Shown in pieces: positions 12,401 to 28,608 of a stretch of DNA of 64,000 nucleotides. How positions within the stretch are numbered: position 1 is the stretch's first letter; each line of letters opens with the position of its first letter. The DNA is from Cyclospora cayetanensis. Lineage: Eukaryota > Apicomplexa > Conoidasida > Eucoccidiorida > Eimeriidae. The stretch is from positions 1 through 64,000 of the forward strand of contig NW_020312144.1 in the NCBI RefSeq assembly GCF_002999335.1. The letters run 5' to 3'. The notes beneath the pieces are model-generated. The model worked only from the letters and a program-made list of their open reading frames with translations, searched no databases and had not been told where the DNA came from. The position numbers and the translations under genes were made by a program.

Positions 12401-12552
12401 TGAGGATTGGAGGGGCTTGCGCATGCCACGACGCTGCTGCTGCTCCCCAAATCAATGCCAACGCAGTAGACGTTCGCCTGCTGCTGCTGCGAGGGGGGGG
12501 CTGCAGAAAAGTTGCACGGCGAAGGATGGCCTGCTGGCGTGTCTTCCGTCAT
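6496..12552 (-). CDS. Hsp70/Hsp110-like ATPase domain fused to C-terminal TPR domain
   Basis: Exons, 5' to 3': 12552-12326, 11628-11424, 11088 to ~10645, ~10615-10388, 9929-9795, 9140-8787, 8361-7923, 7297-7066, 6899-6827, 6721-6668, 6573-6496. Phases agree everywhere except the third/fourth junction. The N-terminus carries the Hsp70 phosphate-1 loop ([13 protein letters not shown]), the lobe-II segment [17 protein letters not shown] and the IIB-like run [19 protein letters not shown]. The phosphate-2 loop is degenerate ([11 protein letters not shown]), as in Hsp110. A Gln/Glu repeat interrupts the sixth exon. After the ATPase domain comes a helical lid-like segment, then three TPR motifs ending KKVYSRMFG, the usual end of immunophilin-type TPR domains. 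The beta-sandwich substrate domain is not seen. Total length is about 830 residues. Likely a cytosolic co-chaperone. Related apicomplexan proteins are, from memory, called DnaK-TPR. Confidence 0.85.
7310..7655. repeat. TG/TCTG satellite in an intron
   Basis: Starts with TATG units, then about 330 bp of GTGT, GTCTGT and GTCGGT. It lies wholly in the intron between the 8361-7923 and 7297-7066 exons of the Hsp70-TPR gene. Long Thr/His or Cys/Val translations across it are artefacts. Confidence 0.95.
8366..8525. repeat. CAGA/GATGACAGA satellite in an intron
   Basis: GACAGACA and ACAGATGACAGA units in the intron upstream of the lid exon of the Hsp70-TPR gene, starting a few bases from its splice acceptor. 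Confidence 0.9.
8925..9005 (-). repeat. Exonic CAG/GAG repeat (Gln/Glu insertion)
   Basis: CTGCTGCTCC repeats on the plus strand, read on the minus strand as a Gln/Glu run inside lobe II of the Hsp70-like ATPase domain, between [10 protein letters not shown] and [13 protein letters not shown]. The flanks match the family, so this is a surface-loop insertion. Confidence 0.9.
11108..11355. repeat. GA-rich satellite
   Basis: AC/AGAGAGAGA and AAAGAGAGA arrays in the second intron of the Hsp70-TPR gene, between the exons at 11424 and 11088. Confidence 0.85.
11745..12082. repeat. Minisatellite of ~31-35 bp units
   Basis: About ten tandem copies of a unit built from ACACACATACAGAGAGTGAT followed by AGAGAGAGAG. 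Units differ in the number of AG steps, and some carry CCCAGAGAGTGATGG. It sits in the first intron of the Hsp70-TPR gene (12325-11629). Confidence 0.95.
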
Positions 12553-13164
12553 CTTGGCGCTCGGAAGAAAGAGAGAGGTGTACAGACAGCACGCTGCAGG
12601 GTGGAGAGAAACACCAGAACCGAGACCGTAGAATCCGTGCGAAACAGCGGGGAAGAAGGCGCGCGAAGGGGGCGTTTTGGCCTGCGCCAGACGAAAAAAA
12701 AGGGAAAGTCTGGATTTTCAAGCTGCACGAACCCATCACCTTGTGGCAAGTGCGTTTATATGACTTCTTTTCCGCCGTCTGCCAGCATCGCGAAGGCCCC
12801 TCCTTTCCCCCCCTCGGCCGCTACCCCCCAGCCGGCGGGCGATGCAGCCCCGATGAGTCTTCCTTCCGACGCACTGCGGATTGCACTGTCGTGTGCGTTT
12901 GAATGCGCAGCAATAGGAATTCTACTTCGCTGTATTTGCAGTCTCTCTGTTTCCTTAGAGGCGTGCCCGAGAAAGGGCGTAGGCGAGTGGAGAGGCGTCG
13001 GAACGGAGGGGCCTGCGCGCGGGGGAGCCAGCGGCGGAAGCGCATACACTCGCTGCACGCAAACCCTTGGCTTCCTGAGCTCCACTCTTCAAAGATGAGT
13101 AAAACATGCTCAAACGGTCCTGGATTGCCCGAAACATCGTCGCAGACTCACAAAAATTTCCTAT

Positions 13165-15417
13165 GTGCCCCCCTCGATACCCATGGAGACGGCCATCCGA
13201 TGCGCGGCTCTGTACCATGCATACAGCACGCCCAGGAAGGGCGTCTTGAACGTTCCTAGCTGCGCGCCTTCGACGCTTCTGTCGGATGCTCTTGAAGTGG
13301 CGGCATCGCAGCAGCCGAAGCGCCGCAAGGGAGAGGCAGGCAGCCTCTTGGGCGAAACGGCTCACGCTCAGCCCTTCTGTCTTCAAAACATCACCCTCGA
13401 GATCCCCGTTGGAGCCAGAGTCCTCCTCGTTGGCAGCAATGGCGCAGGCAAGTCGACGCTGCTTGCTCTCATGGGCGGTCAAATGGTAAGCAGCTCGCTT
13501 TCTCTCTCTTTAGACGTTCTTTTCCTCGCCGCTCATTCCCCACCTAGGTCGCACATCGAGTGGCTCCTGCGCGTTGTCGCCGCCTCCTTTGCAAGTCTCT
13601 CCGGCCTTTTCTTGCGCGTTTCAGAGGACTTAGGGGCTTTGTTCGCGTATGCTTGCATGCAGATGACGCAAACGGGCGAACTCCTCATTTTCGGGAGGCG
13701 CGCCTTTGATGACTCCTCCCTTGCAAATGAGGTGTGCTGTCTGAACACCTGGTGGACAGGAGGTAAACATTGCTGAAGCCGCATTCTTCTCAAGGGGCAT
13801 GCATGCATGCATGCACCTTGCGCGTATGGGCCTATCCGGCTGCGTGTACCTGTGCCTTCGGTAAGCGCTGCAACACCCCCAACCCTATCACGTAAGATCT
13901 GACTTGTGCGATGCAGACTATGTCATGGAAGTCAGGTTAGAGGAGATCTTGGCGCCTTCTCTAAGGCACTCCTCATGCTGGGAGGCTGGCTCCAAAGCGC
14001 ACAGAGGATCCCCTCCAACATGCTCTTGTGGAAAACGGTTTCTTTGTACAGCCTGGAGGATTGCAGTCCTACTGCGGCTCCTGCAAGTACGGCCGACACT
14101 AGTCTGCCTTTTTTTCCTTGGTAGAGCCCTCTCTCCCACCCCTTGCACTGCTGCCTCTCTATCCCCCTACACACAGACGCTGTCATCTCGATGCGCTTCT
14201 CTGCATTCCCTTTTTCTGTATGTGTGTTCTCCTGGGGCGATATTGAAATGGAAGCTTTCAGCTCCCCCCTCTTCGTTGCCCTTCCTCTCTCTCTTTCTTT
14301 GTTTTTCTCTGTGCCTCTCTGTCCCTGTTGCATAATATACTTCATGCCGCCTCGGTTGTTCTCGCCTTTTCCGCTTTCTCCGGTGTTTCAAGAGGCCTGC
14401 TTCCATCTCCTCCCCTTCCAGTTATCCTACTCATTCGCACGGCGTTGAGGTCTCGCATGCGCCTGCGGCTTGGGAAAAAATGGCACACCTTGAGGCATTT
14501 TGGGGTGTGTGTGGTGGTGATGGTGGGGATGTTTGGTGGTGATGGTGACGGTGTGTGGTGGTGATGGTGGGGTGTGCAGGTCGATCCGGCTTGGCGAATG
14601 GGGTTCGTTTCGGCAGGGGAGAGGCGGAGGGCGCAGTTAGTTGCGTCCTTAGCTGAGCGAAGGCGCGTGTATCTCCTTGATGAACCTACGGGGGAACTGG
14701 ATGTTGTCTCGCGTGAGATGCTGTGCAGGTACAGTTCACGCACATTCCTCTGTATTCCTGCCTGCCTTGGACCCGCGAAAGTCGGAGACTTTTCCCCACG
14801 CGCCAGGCGTGAGGGCAAGTTCAAGTCGAGCGCAGTGTCTTTTGTGCAACTCCCGTTGTATTCGGGGCAGAAGGCGTCACCTTGCCTGTCTTCTGGGGAT
14901 AGATGTGCGTGGACGCAGGTTTCTGCTGGCAGAGTCTCGCGCCGTAGGCTCCTGTGTCGTGTATTCCACGCACGTCTTCGATGGACTCTGTGGATGGGCT
15001 ACCCACATCCTGTACTTGAGGAAAGGCGCAGTTTGCGCCTTCTCGCCTGTTGCGGCCATGCCAGAGTAGGGAAAAATAACTATAAATAGATCATGGACCT
15101 CACGTTTGAGTCGAACGTTCACATGCAGCTATTGAATGGGGTGCAAGGCAAGGGAGAGTGGCGTGGACTGATGGGGGAACGGGGGGCGGGGAGGGGGGGA
15201 AAGCGGGGGCGGCCTCCGGAGGGACGGCTTTAGGATACCACAGTGTATGAACGCATTTCTTTTGTGCTGCTGTTTTGATCCTGATTTCGCAAACAGACTG
15301 GGGGAAGCACCCTCGTCCGCTGCATTGTTCGCCCTTGTGCGCCGATGGCTCATGAACGAAGAAGAAAACAAAGATCTTCAGCAAACGCTTTTAGAGGTCA
15401 CCTCAGGACACGCCTGA
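13165..15417 (+). CDS. CAF16: CAF16-type soluble ABC ATPase (CCR4-NOT-associated family)
   Basis: Six exons with fully consistent phases: 13165-13485, 13663-13762, 13917-14086, 14580-14728, 14919-15065, 15297-15417, giving 335 residues. There are no membrane segments and a single ATPase domain. Walker A is GSNGAGKST at residues ~90-98. The family segment after it is present ([16 protein letters not shown], then a W-W pair). The signature motif is a variant ([10 protein letters not shown]), Walker B is [12 protein letters not shown] and the H-loop is YSTHVFDGL followed by GWATHILYL, a pattern typical of CAF16 and plant ABCI19-21 proteins. Yeast CAF16 is somewhat shorter; the extra residues lie mainly before Walker A. 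Start could also be the ATG at 13183. Divergent from the Hsp70-TPR gene with ~610 bp between. Expected in the cytosol or nucleus. Confidence 0.88.
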
Positions 15418-16206
15418 TGGAGGAGGCTGTCGCGAGGACGCTTGCCAAGCAAGCGTGGGAGCAAGGCGATTTCGAGTATGCAGACAGAGACTCCGCTGCA
15501 GCCAGTCGCTTCGTAGGCGTGCTGCGCTTAGGCCGGAAATCGAGGAGGAAATCAACAGGGGGTTCCTCCCTCAACCTTCGCATTGGATTCCCTGTATTCT
15601 TCTAGCAGCTCGCTTTCGCTCTGTGTTCTTCTGGAAAAGGAGCCATTTTATTGAACCAACAGGTTCATCGTGGAGGTCATTGGCGTAGAATTCGTGCGAA
15701 CTCAGGTATATAGCTTTCAATGTCGAGTCCGGCTTGTCAACTGTAGTAGCAAGTCCTTCACGGGGGATCGGCAAACGACTATGTGCACACTTATTCAATA
15801 CCTACAAGACCTCAGGGGGTTTCGATAATTCGCTCCGTCTGCAGCAGCGCAATGAATTGCTGCCTTCTTGATAACAAGCTCCCTCGTGAGCCCTTAAGTT
15901 TCCGTGGCAAACGAAGGCCCTCAAGCGGCGCCAACGGGTTGCAGAAACTCGTAAAGCTAGGAGTCCACAGCAGCAGCCCCTGCGTCTGCAGGTAGTGTCC
16001 GTGCTGCTGCTTCCCTCTCTATTGGCATGCTTGCTGGCGCGGCAACAGACGAAGCGATGCGCAAGGTAGCAGCACGGTGACTGAGGGGAGGGGAGGGGGC
16101 CAGGAGGAAGGGGAGTTGCGGGATTCACATTTAGCACTTCCTACCAAAACTATTGTATCGGCGGATCAGCTAGATTATTGCACAGGTTTAGGGGCTGGCA
16201 TTGCCT

Positions 16207-19200
16207 CTAGTTCGCACGGAAGCGCTCAAAGCACGGGCGGTGAGGGTTCATAAACTCCCTGACCATATCGTCAGTCACCTTGGCGCGGCGTTCCTGCATA
16301 GGCACACCCCCATAAAAAACTCTTCGATTATGATCTACGGCACTGCAGATCCGTGTCTTAGTCTCTACTAATATAGGCATTGCCGTACTTCAGGGAAGAT
16401 AAGCCTTTGCCAGGCGCATGAGTCCCATGGATCAGAGTCTAGCAACTGACCTGGTGCTGCTGGATGAGATCCTGCAGCAGCTTAATTAACCGCTGCTTAA
16501 CTTCTCCCGTTAGCATCTTTCCAGAGCTATATGCTTCTCCTGAAAGCAGAGTGCACATTCATCGAAGTCGCAGAACGTGTTGCCCTTGCGATGATTTGAG
16601 CAACCCCACCCCAGAAACACCCCCGTCACTCCAAGCTGCCATGAGCTTATTCACGTATGCAGAGCCCTACCAATCCTTGCAAGTTCCTCATCGTCTTCGA
16701 GGAAGAAGGTAAGGTACTGGTACGGAACATCCACAGTCAAATTTGCTCCGAACTGCCGCTGCTCCTCTATGGTCGCGCGTCCGCCTATGACGCAAACGCC
16801 ATCAAAATTTCGAAACCCCAAGCCCTGGAGCCCGCGAAACAGTAAAGATTCCTACAGCATTGGAAAAAGTGTGCGGATCACATTTGATTGCTAAGGGAAC
16901 CATTGGGAGAGAGCGGCAGGAGTGCCCACGCAATTATCTACGGCAGCGGCATATTGTGCGTGCTACCTGAAAATGCGAATTTGTTGATCTTGTCCGCAAT
17001 TTCCTTAGGGGAATCTGAGACATAAATGCTGCTGCTTTCCACACTGCCGCTCATCTTTGTCTTGTATCCCTGAAGGGCAGGAATAAACCTGGAGTGAACC
17101 AAAGCAGGCTTTGGCAAACCCATACGAACAGCCACGTCCCGAGTCATGCGGAAATAAGGGTCTTGATCGATAGCCTGATGAATGCAGAGGCAGGCAGATG
17201 AGCAACAAAACAGTGAAGAAGGAAGGATTGGGCAAAAAACAGCACATATACACACTCACACCCACACACCTACACACACGCAAGCGTGCAATCGGCTAGA
17301 AGGCAGCGAAAAGCAGAGAAGGCGAGATGCTAAATGTCTTACTTGGGGAATAAGACACTTGACAGTACGTGCATTGGGTCCTGTCCCGAAAAGAGATGGA
17401 AAAGCAGATGCGAAAGACGGCGCTGCCTGACAAGCTGGAAAGGCAACCTTGCCAATGTTGTCGCTGCCAGAAAAGCCAAAGATGCCGCGTGTTTGATTAA
17501 AAGTGACTCGCTTCTGGATCTCCAGCATCGTTGGATATAAATATTTGATGTAATCCGTGTCTTGAGCCCACAGAGACATCGCAGGACGCAAACATTATAG
17601 GGCCTGACACCCGTTGACTGTACACCCTAAACAGGGGTTCCAAGTTTCTAGATAGGAGTCAACCGCATAAGGCGGAAAACAGGGAGTCCTCTCTGAGGGA
17701 AGCGAACGACCGATGCTGCACAAGGCGTACTTGCAAAAATAAAGGTCTTGTTTACATCGAAGCCACAGGCAATGATATCTTTTGCGTTTTCAAAGGCTAG
17801 ACGCTGCGTCTGCTCCAACGCGAGATTCTCTTTGAATAAGAACTTTTCATCGTCCGTTAGTTGGATGACGAGAGGCACATCGAAGGCGTCCTAAGTCACA
17901 AACACAAACAAGCACACAAACAAGCACGCACACCCTTTCTACCAAAGGCGTCGAATTGTTTGGTGAGGACAGCGAAACTCAACAGCAAGATGTTTTTTTG
18001 ACGAAGCCGCAAGGAGAAGGCGCCAGTAACGCCGCGTGTTGGGAAAGAGTCGGAGTTCTCAGGGTTTGCATTTTCTGCACCTGAAGATATTTGGTGAATA
18101 TGAAGGGCACAAGATGGCCAATGTGGAGACTCTCGCTGGAGGGGCCTCTTCCTGTGTACAAATAAAATGGACAGGTAGCGGCTTTCTCCGTCTTGTCCCC
18201 TTCGCCTGGCTTCGAGGCAGCCTTGCACTTGAGAACATAAGCCAACAAGACATCCAGATCGCGATGCGAGAAAAATAAGCCACGCCGCAGCATATGATGC
18301 GCTCTCTGGCCGGTTGCCTCCTCGATCCTGCAAAGCCGCAAGGAAAAGTCGCGAGACATATATATATGTATAGATCAACACTGGGTCCAAGATGAGCAAA
18401 TGCCTCGACAGCGTTTTAGCGCGACGCTTGCTGCAAGCGCGAACTTGAGGCGTAATGCGGTCCCCCGTATCGCCATGCGCGAACGCCTTCCCTCCCTGCC
18501 TGCCTCCCTCCCTTACCGCTGAATAATGGTGGGTGTAACAGGCGAGCATCCAAATTTCTTCAAGAGCTTGTCATAGTTGATGCCGCCATCTTCTCCCTGC
18601 ACTTCCCAGGGTGTGATCACCTGTCCGTCATCCCCATCATCCGCTTCTTCTCTAGCAGCCTCCACGCCTGACGGAGGTAACAACTGCATGCAGAGAGACA
18701 CCAAACCCAAAGCCGCAGTCGTGTCTTCTGCTGCTTCCTTCTGCCCTCCCCCCCTTCACCACATAACTCGTTGCAACAGCATTCTTGCGCCACCATCTCC
18801 CCCCATCGCACTTCCCGTCCCTGCAGCGTCCTCGCCATACACCAAGGCCCTTATCTCTAGCACATCCGCCGTCCCCTTTGATCCTGCAAGCGCTAAAACG
18901 GCGGGTGTGTGCATGTGTGTGATGTGCACTGGTGCGTGTTCGCAAAGGCGCACGCCCAACCCCACCTGTGCAAGCTCTGGAAGTTCTTCTTCTTCGCAAG
19001 AAGGGAGCAGCGTCGAGAGGTGCCTCGCATCCAGGGGGCAGCCCATCAAGCTGTCGGGGACAGAAAAGGTGAATCCAATATCCAGCGTTTCTTTCGCAGC
19101 ATTGTGCTTCAACTCCGTGACGCTCACTCTCTCCAACATGCCCGTAGATCGCAGCACCGGATAGGCTGGACATACACACAGCAGACCCAGCAACCCCCGA

Positions 19201-20235
19201 GGCTGTGTGGCTTCCTTACCTCAAACATGTATATAAATAAATATATATATATAACACCTCGCCAAGCCCCACTTGGTGCGCAACGATGCATGCAGGAACC
19301 CATCGAAAGCAAATGACCAAGGCAAAAGAGGGAGACAGACGCAGCGAGAGCAAGCAAGCAACACGTTTCGAAGGCCTAGACGCGCTAAACCCACCATTGG
19401 CATTGATGGCGCAGTCTGGGATCGCGCAGATGCGAACCCTGCGGCAGGCAGGCACGCATGCACGCATGCAACACCCCCCAAATCACTACCCCGTACGAAG
19501 CCGCGACGACGTTCGCACAGGCATGGGGGCAGTTCGAAGCAGCACTGTTTCTTCGGAAAGGGGCCATCATTGGGAGCTTTGCGAATTTCGGGAGATTCGA
19601 CCGACTGTTGCACGCTGGCAGGTATGCCGAAATCGTCCAAATAAGACTCGCCGTATCGCCTGTCTGCGACTGCCCTAGACACCTCGAAGGACAGGATGCT
19701 CCTGTCTTCTTCTACAACTGCATCGACGATGGCTTGCAGATGGTGCTGCTCAGCGCTTCCTGGTGCTTCTGGTACAGGTCCTATAGTCAACGTGCCGCAG
19801 CATCCCTTCTGCAGCCGGGGGAGGGGGGCCACCCGAGAAACACACACCGCAAAAAGGTTGGCACATGCATGGAAAAGACAGGCTTATTGAGCAATGCGCG
19901 TTTATGAACGCGTCCTGAAGACATGATGCGCTGATCGCCTCCTCTGCCACTTGAACAGCTTTCCACGAGGCGGGGGAAAAGGGGATTCAGAATGCCCTAT
20001 TCTCGCTGTCAGAGGGGGGGCTGAAGACGCAATGCCATACCGAAAACTTGACTCTGCGAGTGCTTCTTCCGGTGGGAAGCTTAAAGACAACGCAAGCAGC
20101 ACCCTTGAGGATAAGAAGCGCTGCGTCGTGCGCTGGCGTCCGTTTCAGCGTGGCATTGATCATGACCACGCCGTCTCCAGCATCTCCAATCGACAGGCTG
20201 GCACTGTTTGCGCTGTTGCTGCTGCTGCTGCTCAT
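16207..20235 (-). CDS. WRS: Cytosolic tryptophanyl-tRNA synthetase with N-terminal AlaX-like module
   Basis: Thirteen exons: 20235-20041, 19914-19846, 19808-19606, 19438-19395, 19165-18768, 18683-18517, 18327-18081, 17890-17731, 17560-17343, 17174-16967, 16784-16671, 16533-16451, 16293-16207. All phases agree, giving ~730 residues. The class I core is clear: HIGH in [11 protein letters not shown], a KMSKS-equivalent KMSGS, and eukaryotic TrpRS signatures ([42 protein letters not shown]). It charges tRNA-Trp. The first five exons resemble the AlaX/AlaRS editing fold ([47 protein letters not shown]), as reported for Plasmodium cytosolic TrpRS. The usual Cys-Gly-Gly-Thr-His metal motif is not kept, so an editing activity is unlikely. 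The exon 3 donor and exon 4 acceptor are weak, and the start at 20235 is the least sure point. Confidence 0.9.
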
Positions 20236-21430
20236 TGCGACTGCACGAAAGGAGGCGGAGGAGTGGCTGTACTTGGTGCTGCTGGTGTACTTGGTGGTGC
20301 AGATGTTGCGGCTGTATTCCTGAAGATTCAGGGGGAGCCTCCGAAAAAGAGGGGGGGCAGGGTTTTCTGTTGAATGGCCTGGGTGATTTAACTTGAAAAA
20401 ATTAGTTGTAATTGGCAGAAATAAGTGGCAGAGAGCGCCAGAGAGAGGAATATGCGGGGTAGGACCGAGGGGAACTCGACACGGTAGACAACGGGGAGTT
20501 CGACGCGGCAGACAACGATTGGCCACGCGTAGGTTCACGGCCTCTGCAGCAGCTTCGAGTGCTGATGCTGCGGCTTTTGTTGCCTCCGGGAAGCCATGAA
20601 AACTCGAGAAAAATGTGAAGCGGAACACTTTCGCGAATGCCTTTTGCGGCGCAGAGTTCATGAATCTAGAGCGTGCTGCTGCGGCGAGGGCGAAGGGAGC
20701 GTGGCAGCGGGGCGTAATAGACACGAAGCATCGCGCTACAAGTGCGCGAATGACTCATCGATCAAGCATGTATTCTAAAAATGCGTCTTTGAATGGGTTG
20801 ATTCAGGCAAAAATTATTAGGAATATCGCTGCGCAATGGCAGACGGTGGCGCAGGGGCGTCGCATACAGCAAATCGAAGATGCGCGAAGGCAGACACCCC
20901 TCGGCAATGGCATGGTTCAATTCGCCAGGACGCATATAGGTGTACATGAATGTTTTTTTGACGCGTATGCATGTCTTTCCGAGGCGTTTTGTTCGCCGCG
21001 TGGCATGCAGTGGCTTCTGCGCTTAGGGGCTGTTGGCCTTCGGCCGTCGTCTGGCTGGTGTTGCGCTGTGCCACTTGAAAGCCGCTAGAAAGCTGCGTGG
21101 ATCTCCTTGTAGAGGGAACGCCCCCGTCCCTATGTTCTTTTTGCGAAGATTTCAGCAAAGCTAGTCTTAAGGCGCGCGCCTCTGCGCTGTATTACCCGGT
21201 GTTGATCGCTGCTGCATGCTGCCGCATGCGGTCATCTTGGCTCGTGATACTGCGGGATCCGTGTACCTTCCGTTTCTGCTGCAGCGGTGAAGCTGCTGCT
21301 GGCGCCCGTCCTCTGCCGCCTCTTCTTCTCCTGATTGGAGCGTTGGCAACACCAGCAGGCAGCGTTGCTGCGGCAGCACGCCTCACGGGGAGGGGGAGAG
21401 AGAGAGAGAGTCCTCCTCGTGAGCGGTCGG

Positions 21431-26370
<4,940 letters not shown>

Positions 26371-26944
26371 GCTGGCTTCTAAGGACGCACTGCATGCACG
26401 GCTGCAGCTCTCTCTGTATGTATGTATGCGCGTCTTTTAATTGTATCTACGCGTGTATGGAATCAGTTAGCAGAGGCACCGGCCACCCCTGCTGTACGCC
26501 TCGTGAGGACTGTTGCTGTTGCTCCAGCGACGAGCAGCAAGGGCTGCGAAGGCGCTAAGATACTCGTTTTTTTGGCGAAACGGGTGCATGTGCACCTTCT
26601 CGGATCGTCTAGTTGGGGATGGGGAAACGCTTATGCAGTTGTTTGGCGCATAGCCACGTGCAGAGGCTACTCTTATCAAGAGGGCAAGAAATTCGTCGGC
26701 AGCCTTAACAGGGGGCCCCAAACGGTTTCGGAGGCTTCTCCTACACTGCCCTTGCCCCGCTTGCCCCTCACCTCCCAGACTCAGCAGCTCCTAGAGCGCT
26801 TGTTCGGCTTTTGATGCATGCGAAAAACGGTAGTGGCTAGATGCTTTCCTGGGGAGAGTCTCGACGAGTAAGGGGCAGGAGAATTTTCGGTGCCGTTTTC
26901 TGCCTCCTTGAAAGCCCGCCGCTCTTTGTCCAGGGCCTGTTGCG

Positions 26945-27165
26945 CGCGTCTGTATGTGTGTAAGTGCTTGTGTGTCTGTGTACTGCGTGAGTTTATGTGT
27001 GAGTGTATGTGTATTGGGTGAGTTCATGTGTGAGTGTCTGTGTATTGTGTGAGTTTACGGGTGAGTGAATGCGTATTGTGCGAGTTTATGCGAGAGTGTA
27101 TATGATATATATATGTGTGTGTTATAGGTGAGTGTATCTGTGTATGTGTGTGCGTGTGTCAAATG
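26945..27165. repeat. GTGTGAGTGTATG-type satellite
   Basis: Imperfect units of GAGTGTATGTGTATTG and TGTGAGTTTATG, typical of the window's intergenic satellites. Confidence 0.8.
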
Positions 27166-27834
27166 ATGTGATTTTGCATGCTCCTCCTGATTGCTGCCTG
27201 ACCCTCTGCCTGCGCACATGCATGCGTTGCGGCTGGCGTCCAGCGCGTTGTGTGGCCCCCTGCGGGAGGTGCTGCTGTAGACGCTTTGGCTAGAGGCGGA
27301 TGATGCAAAGACTGGCCAGTCTCTGCTTCGTCTCACGATGCGTATGTGCAGGCGGGTTCATGCAGACGCGCATGCGTGGCTTATATGTTGTTTTTGCGCC
27401 GCCTCTCAAAGCGGCAGTTTTCTGCGTTTTGCATGGCTTTCTGGGGTGGCGAGCTGAGTGCAGGGCAGCATCGCTGGACTGCTGCTGCTGCTGTGTTGGC
27501 CTCCTGGAGCCGCAGGAGTGGCTGCTGCAGCTGCTGCCGTTTGTAGAGGTGCCTGCCTGAGCTGCCGCGCAGTCTCTACTGTCACCGCAAGTCTGGCCAG
27601 CGGCTCGGTGGGCGCAACTGCCGAATCTGCTGCTCGCGGGTAGGCAGAAAAGGGGGCTGCTCCGTGCCAAGGCAGCGAGGACGTGGAAGTTGTCATGCTG
27701 CCGCTGCGGGGAGTTAGAGCATCGAAGCAGGAGAGAGTGGAAGAAAGCGGCTTCTGTCGCAATGGAGTGCGCGTACGGCAGAAGTGCGGCACGGCGGGGG
27801 TCCCATCAGCCTGAAGCGGCGGCAGCGGACAACG

Positions 27835-28225
27835 CAGAAAGAAAACAGACTAACACAAAAAGAAAAGACTGAGACAGAAAGAAAAAGCAGTAACCCAAAA
27901 AGACTAATACAGAAAGAAAAGACTAACACAAAAGGAAACGACTAATACAAAAAAACCAACACAAAAAGAAAAGACTGAGACAGAAAGAAAAAGCAGTAAC
28001 CCAAAAAGACTTATACAGTAAGAAAAGACTACTAACCCAAAAAGCCTAATACAGAAAGAAAAAACTAACCCCAAAAGACTAATACAGAAAGAAAAGACTA
28101 ACACAAAAAGAAATAGACTCATACAAAAAAAGCCTAACGCAGAAAGATTAACACAGAAAGACAAGACCAACGCAGAAGGGAAAGACTGATACAAAAAGAA
28201 AAGACTAACACAAATAAGAACGGGC
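27835..28225. repeat. A-rich minisatellite (ACACAAAAAGAAAAGACT family)
   Basis: About 390 bp of degenerate units such as AACACAAAAAGAAAAGACT and AATACAGAAAGAAAAGACT. A longer near-duplicate (27945-28000 against 27860-27905) suggests higher-order amplification. Confidence 0.9.
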
Positions 28226-28608
28226 AAGGGCAGGGGAGGCCGGCAGACAAGAACGCCTTCCCCCTTGGAAGTCCGCATCCTTCAGCGCATGACGTGAGAT
28301 GAAGGAAGATTGAAGCAGAGGAGACGGAGGGCGATTGCGAAGGAGAGAGCGAAAAGAGGCAGCAGCAACAAACAGCAAACAGTCAAAAACGATAGCAAAA
28401 ACAACGCCGAACAACAACAAACAGCGGGATTTCAGGGGCCAAGCCAGCCACGCAACAAGCCCACATCCGGCACTGAGCATTTAAAAATAAGGCCTGGGGT
28501 TAAAAGGCGTCGTTTACGGGAGTCTCCAAAGAGAGGAGGCACCGCCTTTCAGCGAGATTCGCGCACAGCGGGCTTTAGGCAAAAAGCATTTAAAGGCCGA
28601 AAAGCGAA

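Larger units (their letters stand above)
26371..28608. other. Intergenic region between converging genes
   Basis: Separates the 3' ends of the NKAP-like (+) and SAMHD1-like (-) genes. It contains TG-type repeat at 26945-27165, a GGGGGCCCC palindrome near 26711 and an A-rich minisatellite at 27835-28220. I see no gene with coherent splicing or family features. Confidence 0.6.

Noticed and set aside
20615..21088. 157-codon plus frame between TrpRS and the NKAP-like gene
   Set aside because: It could be a 5' exon of the NKAP-like gene, but I found no phase-consistent donor that joins it.
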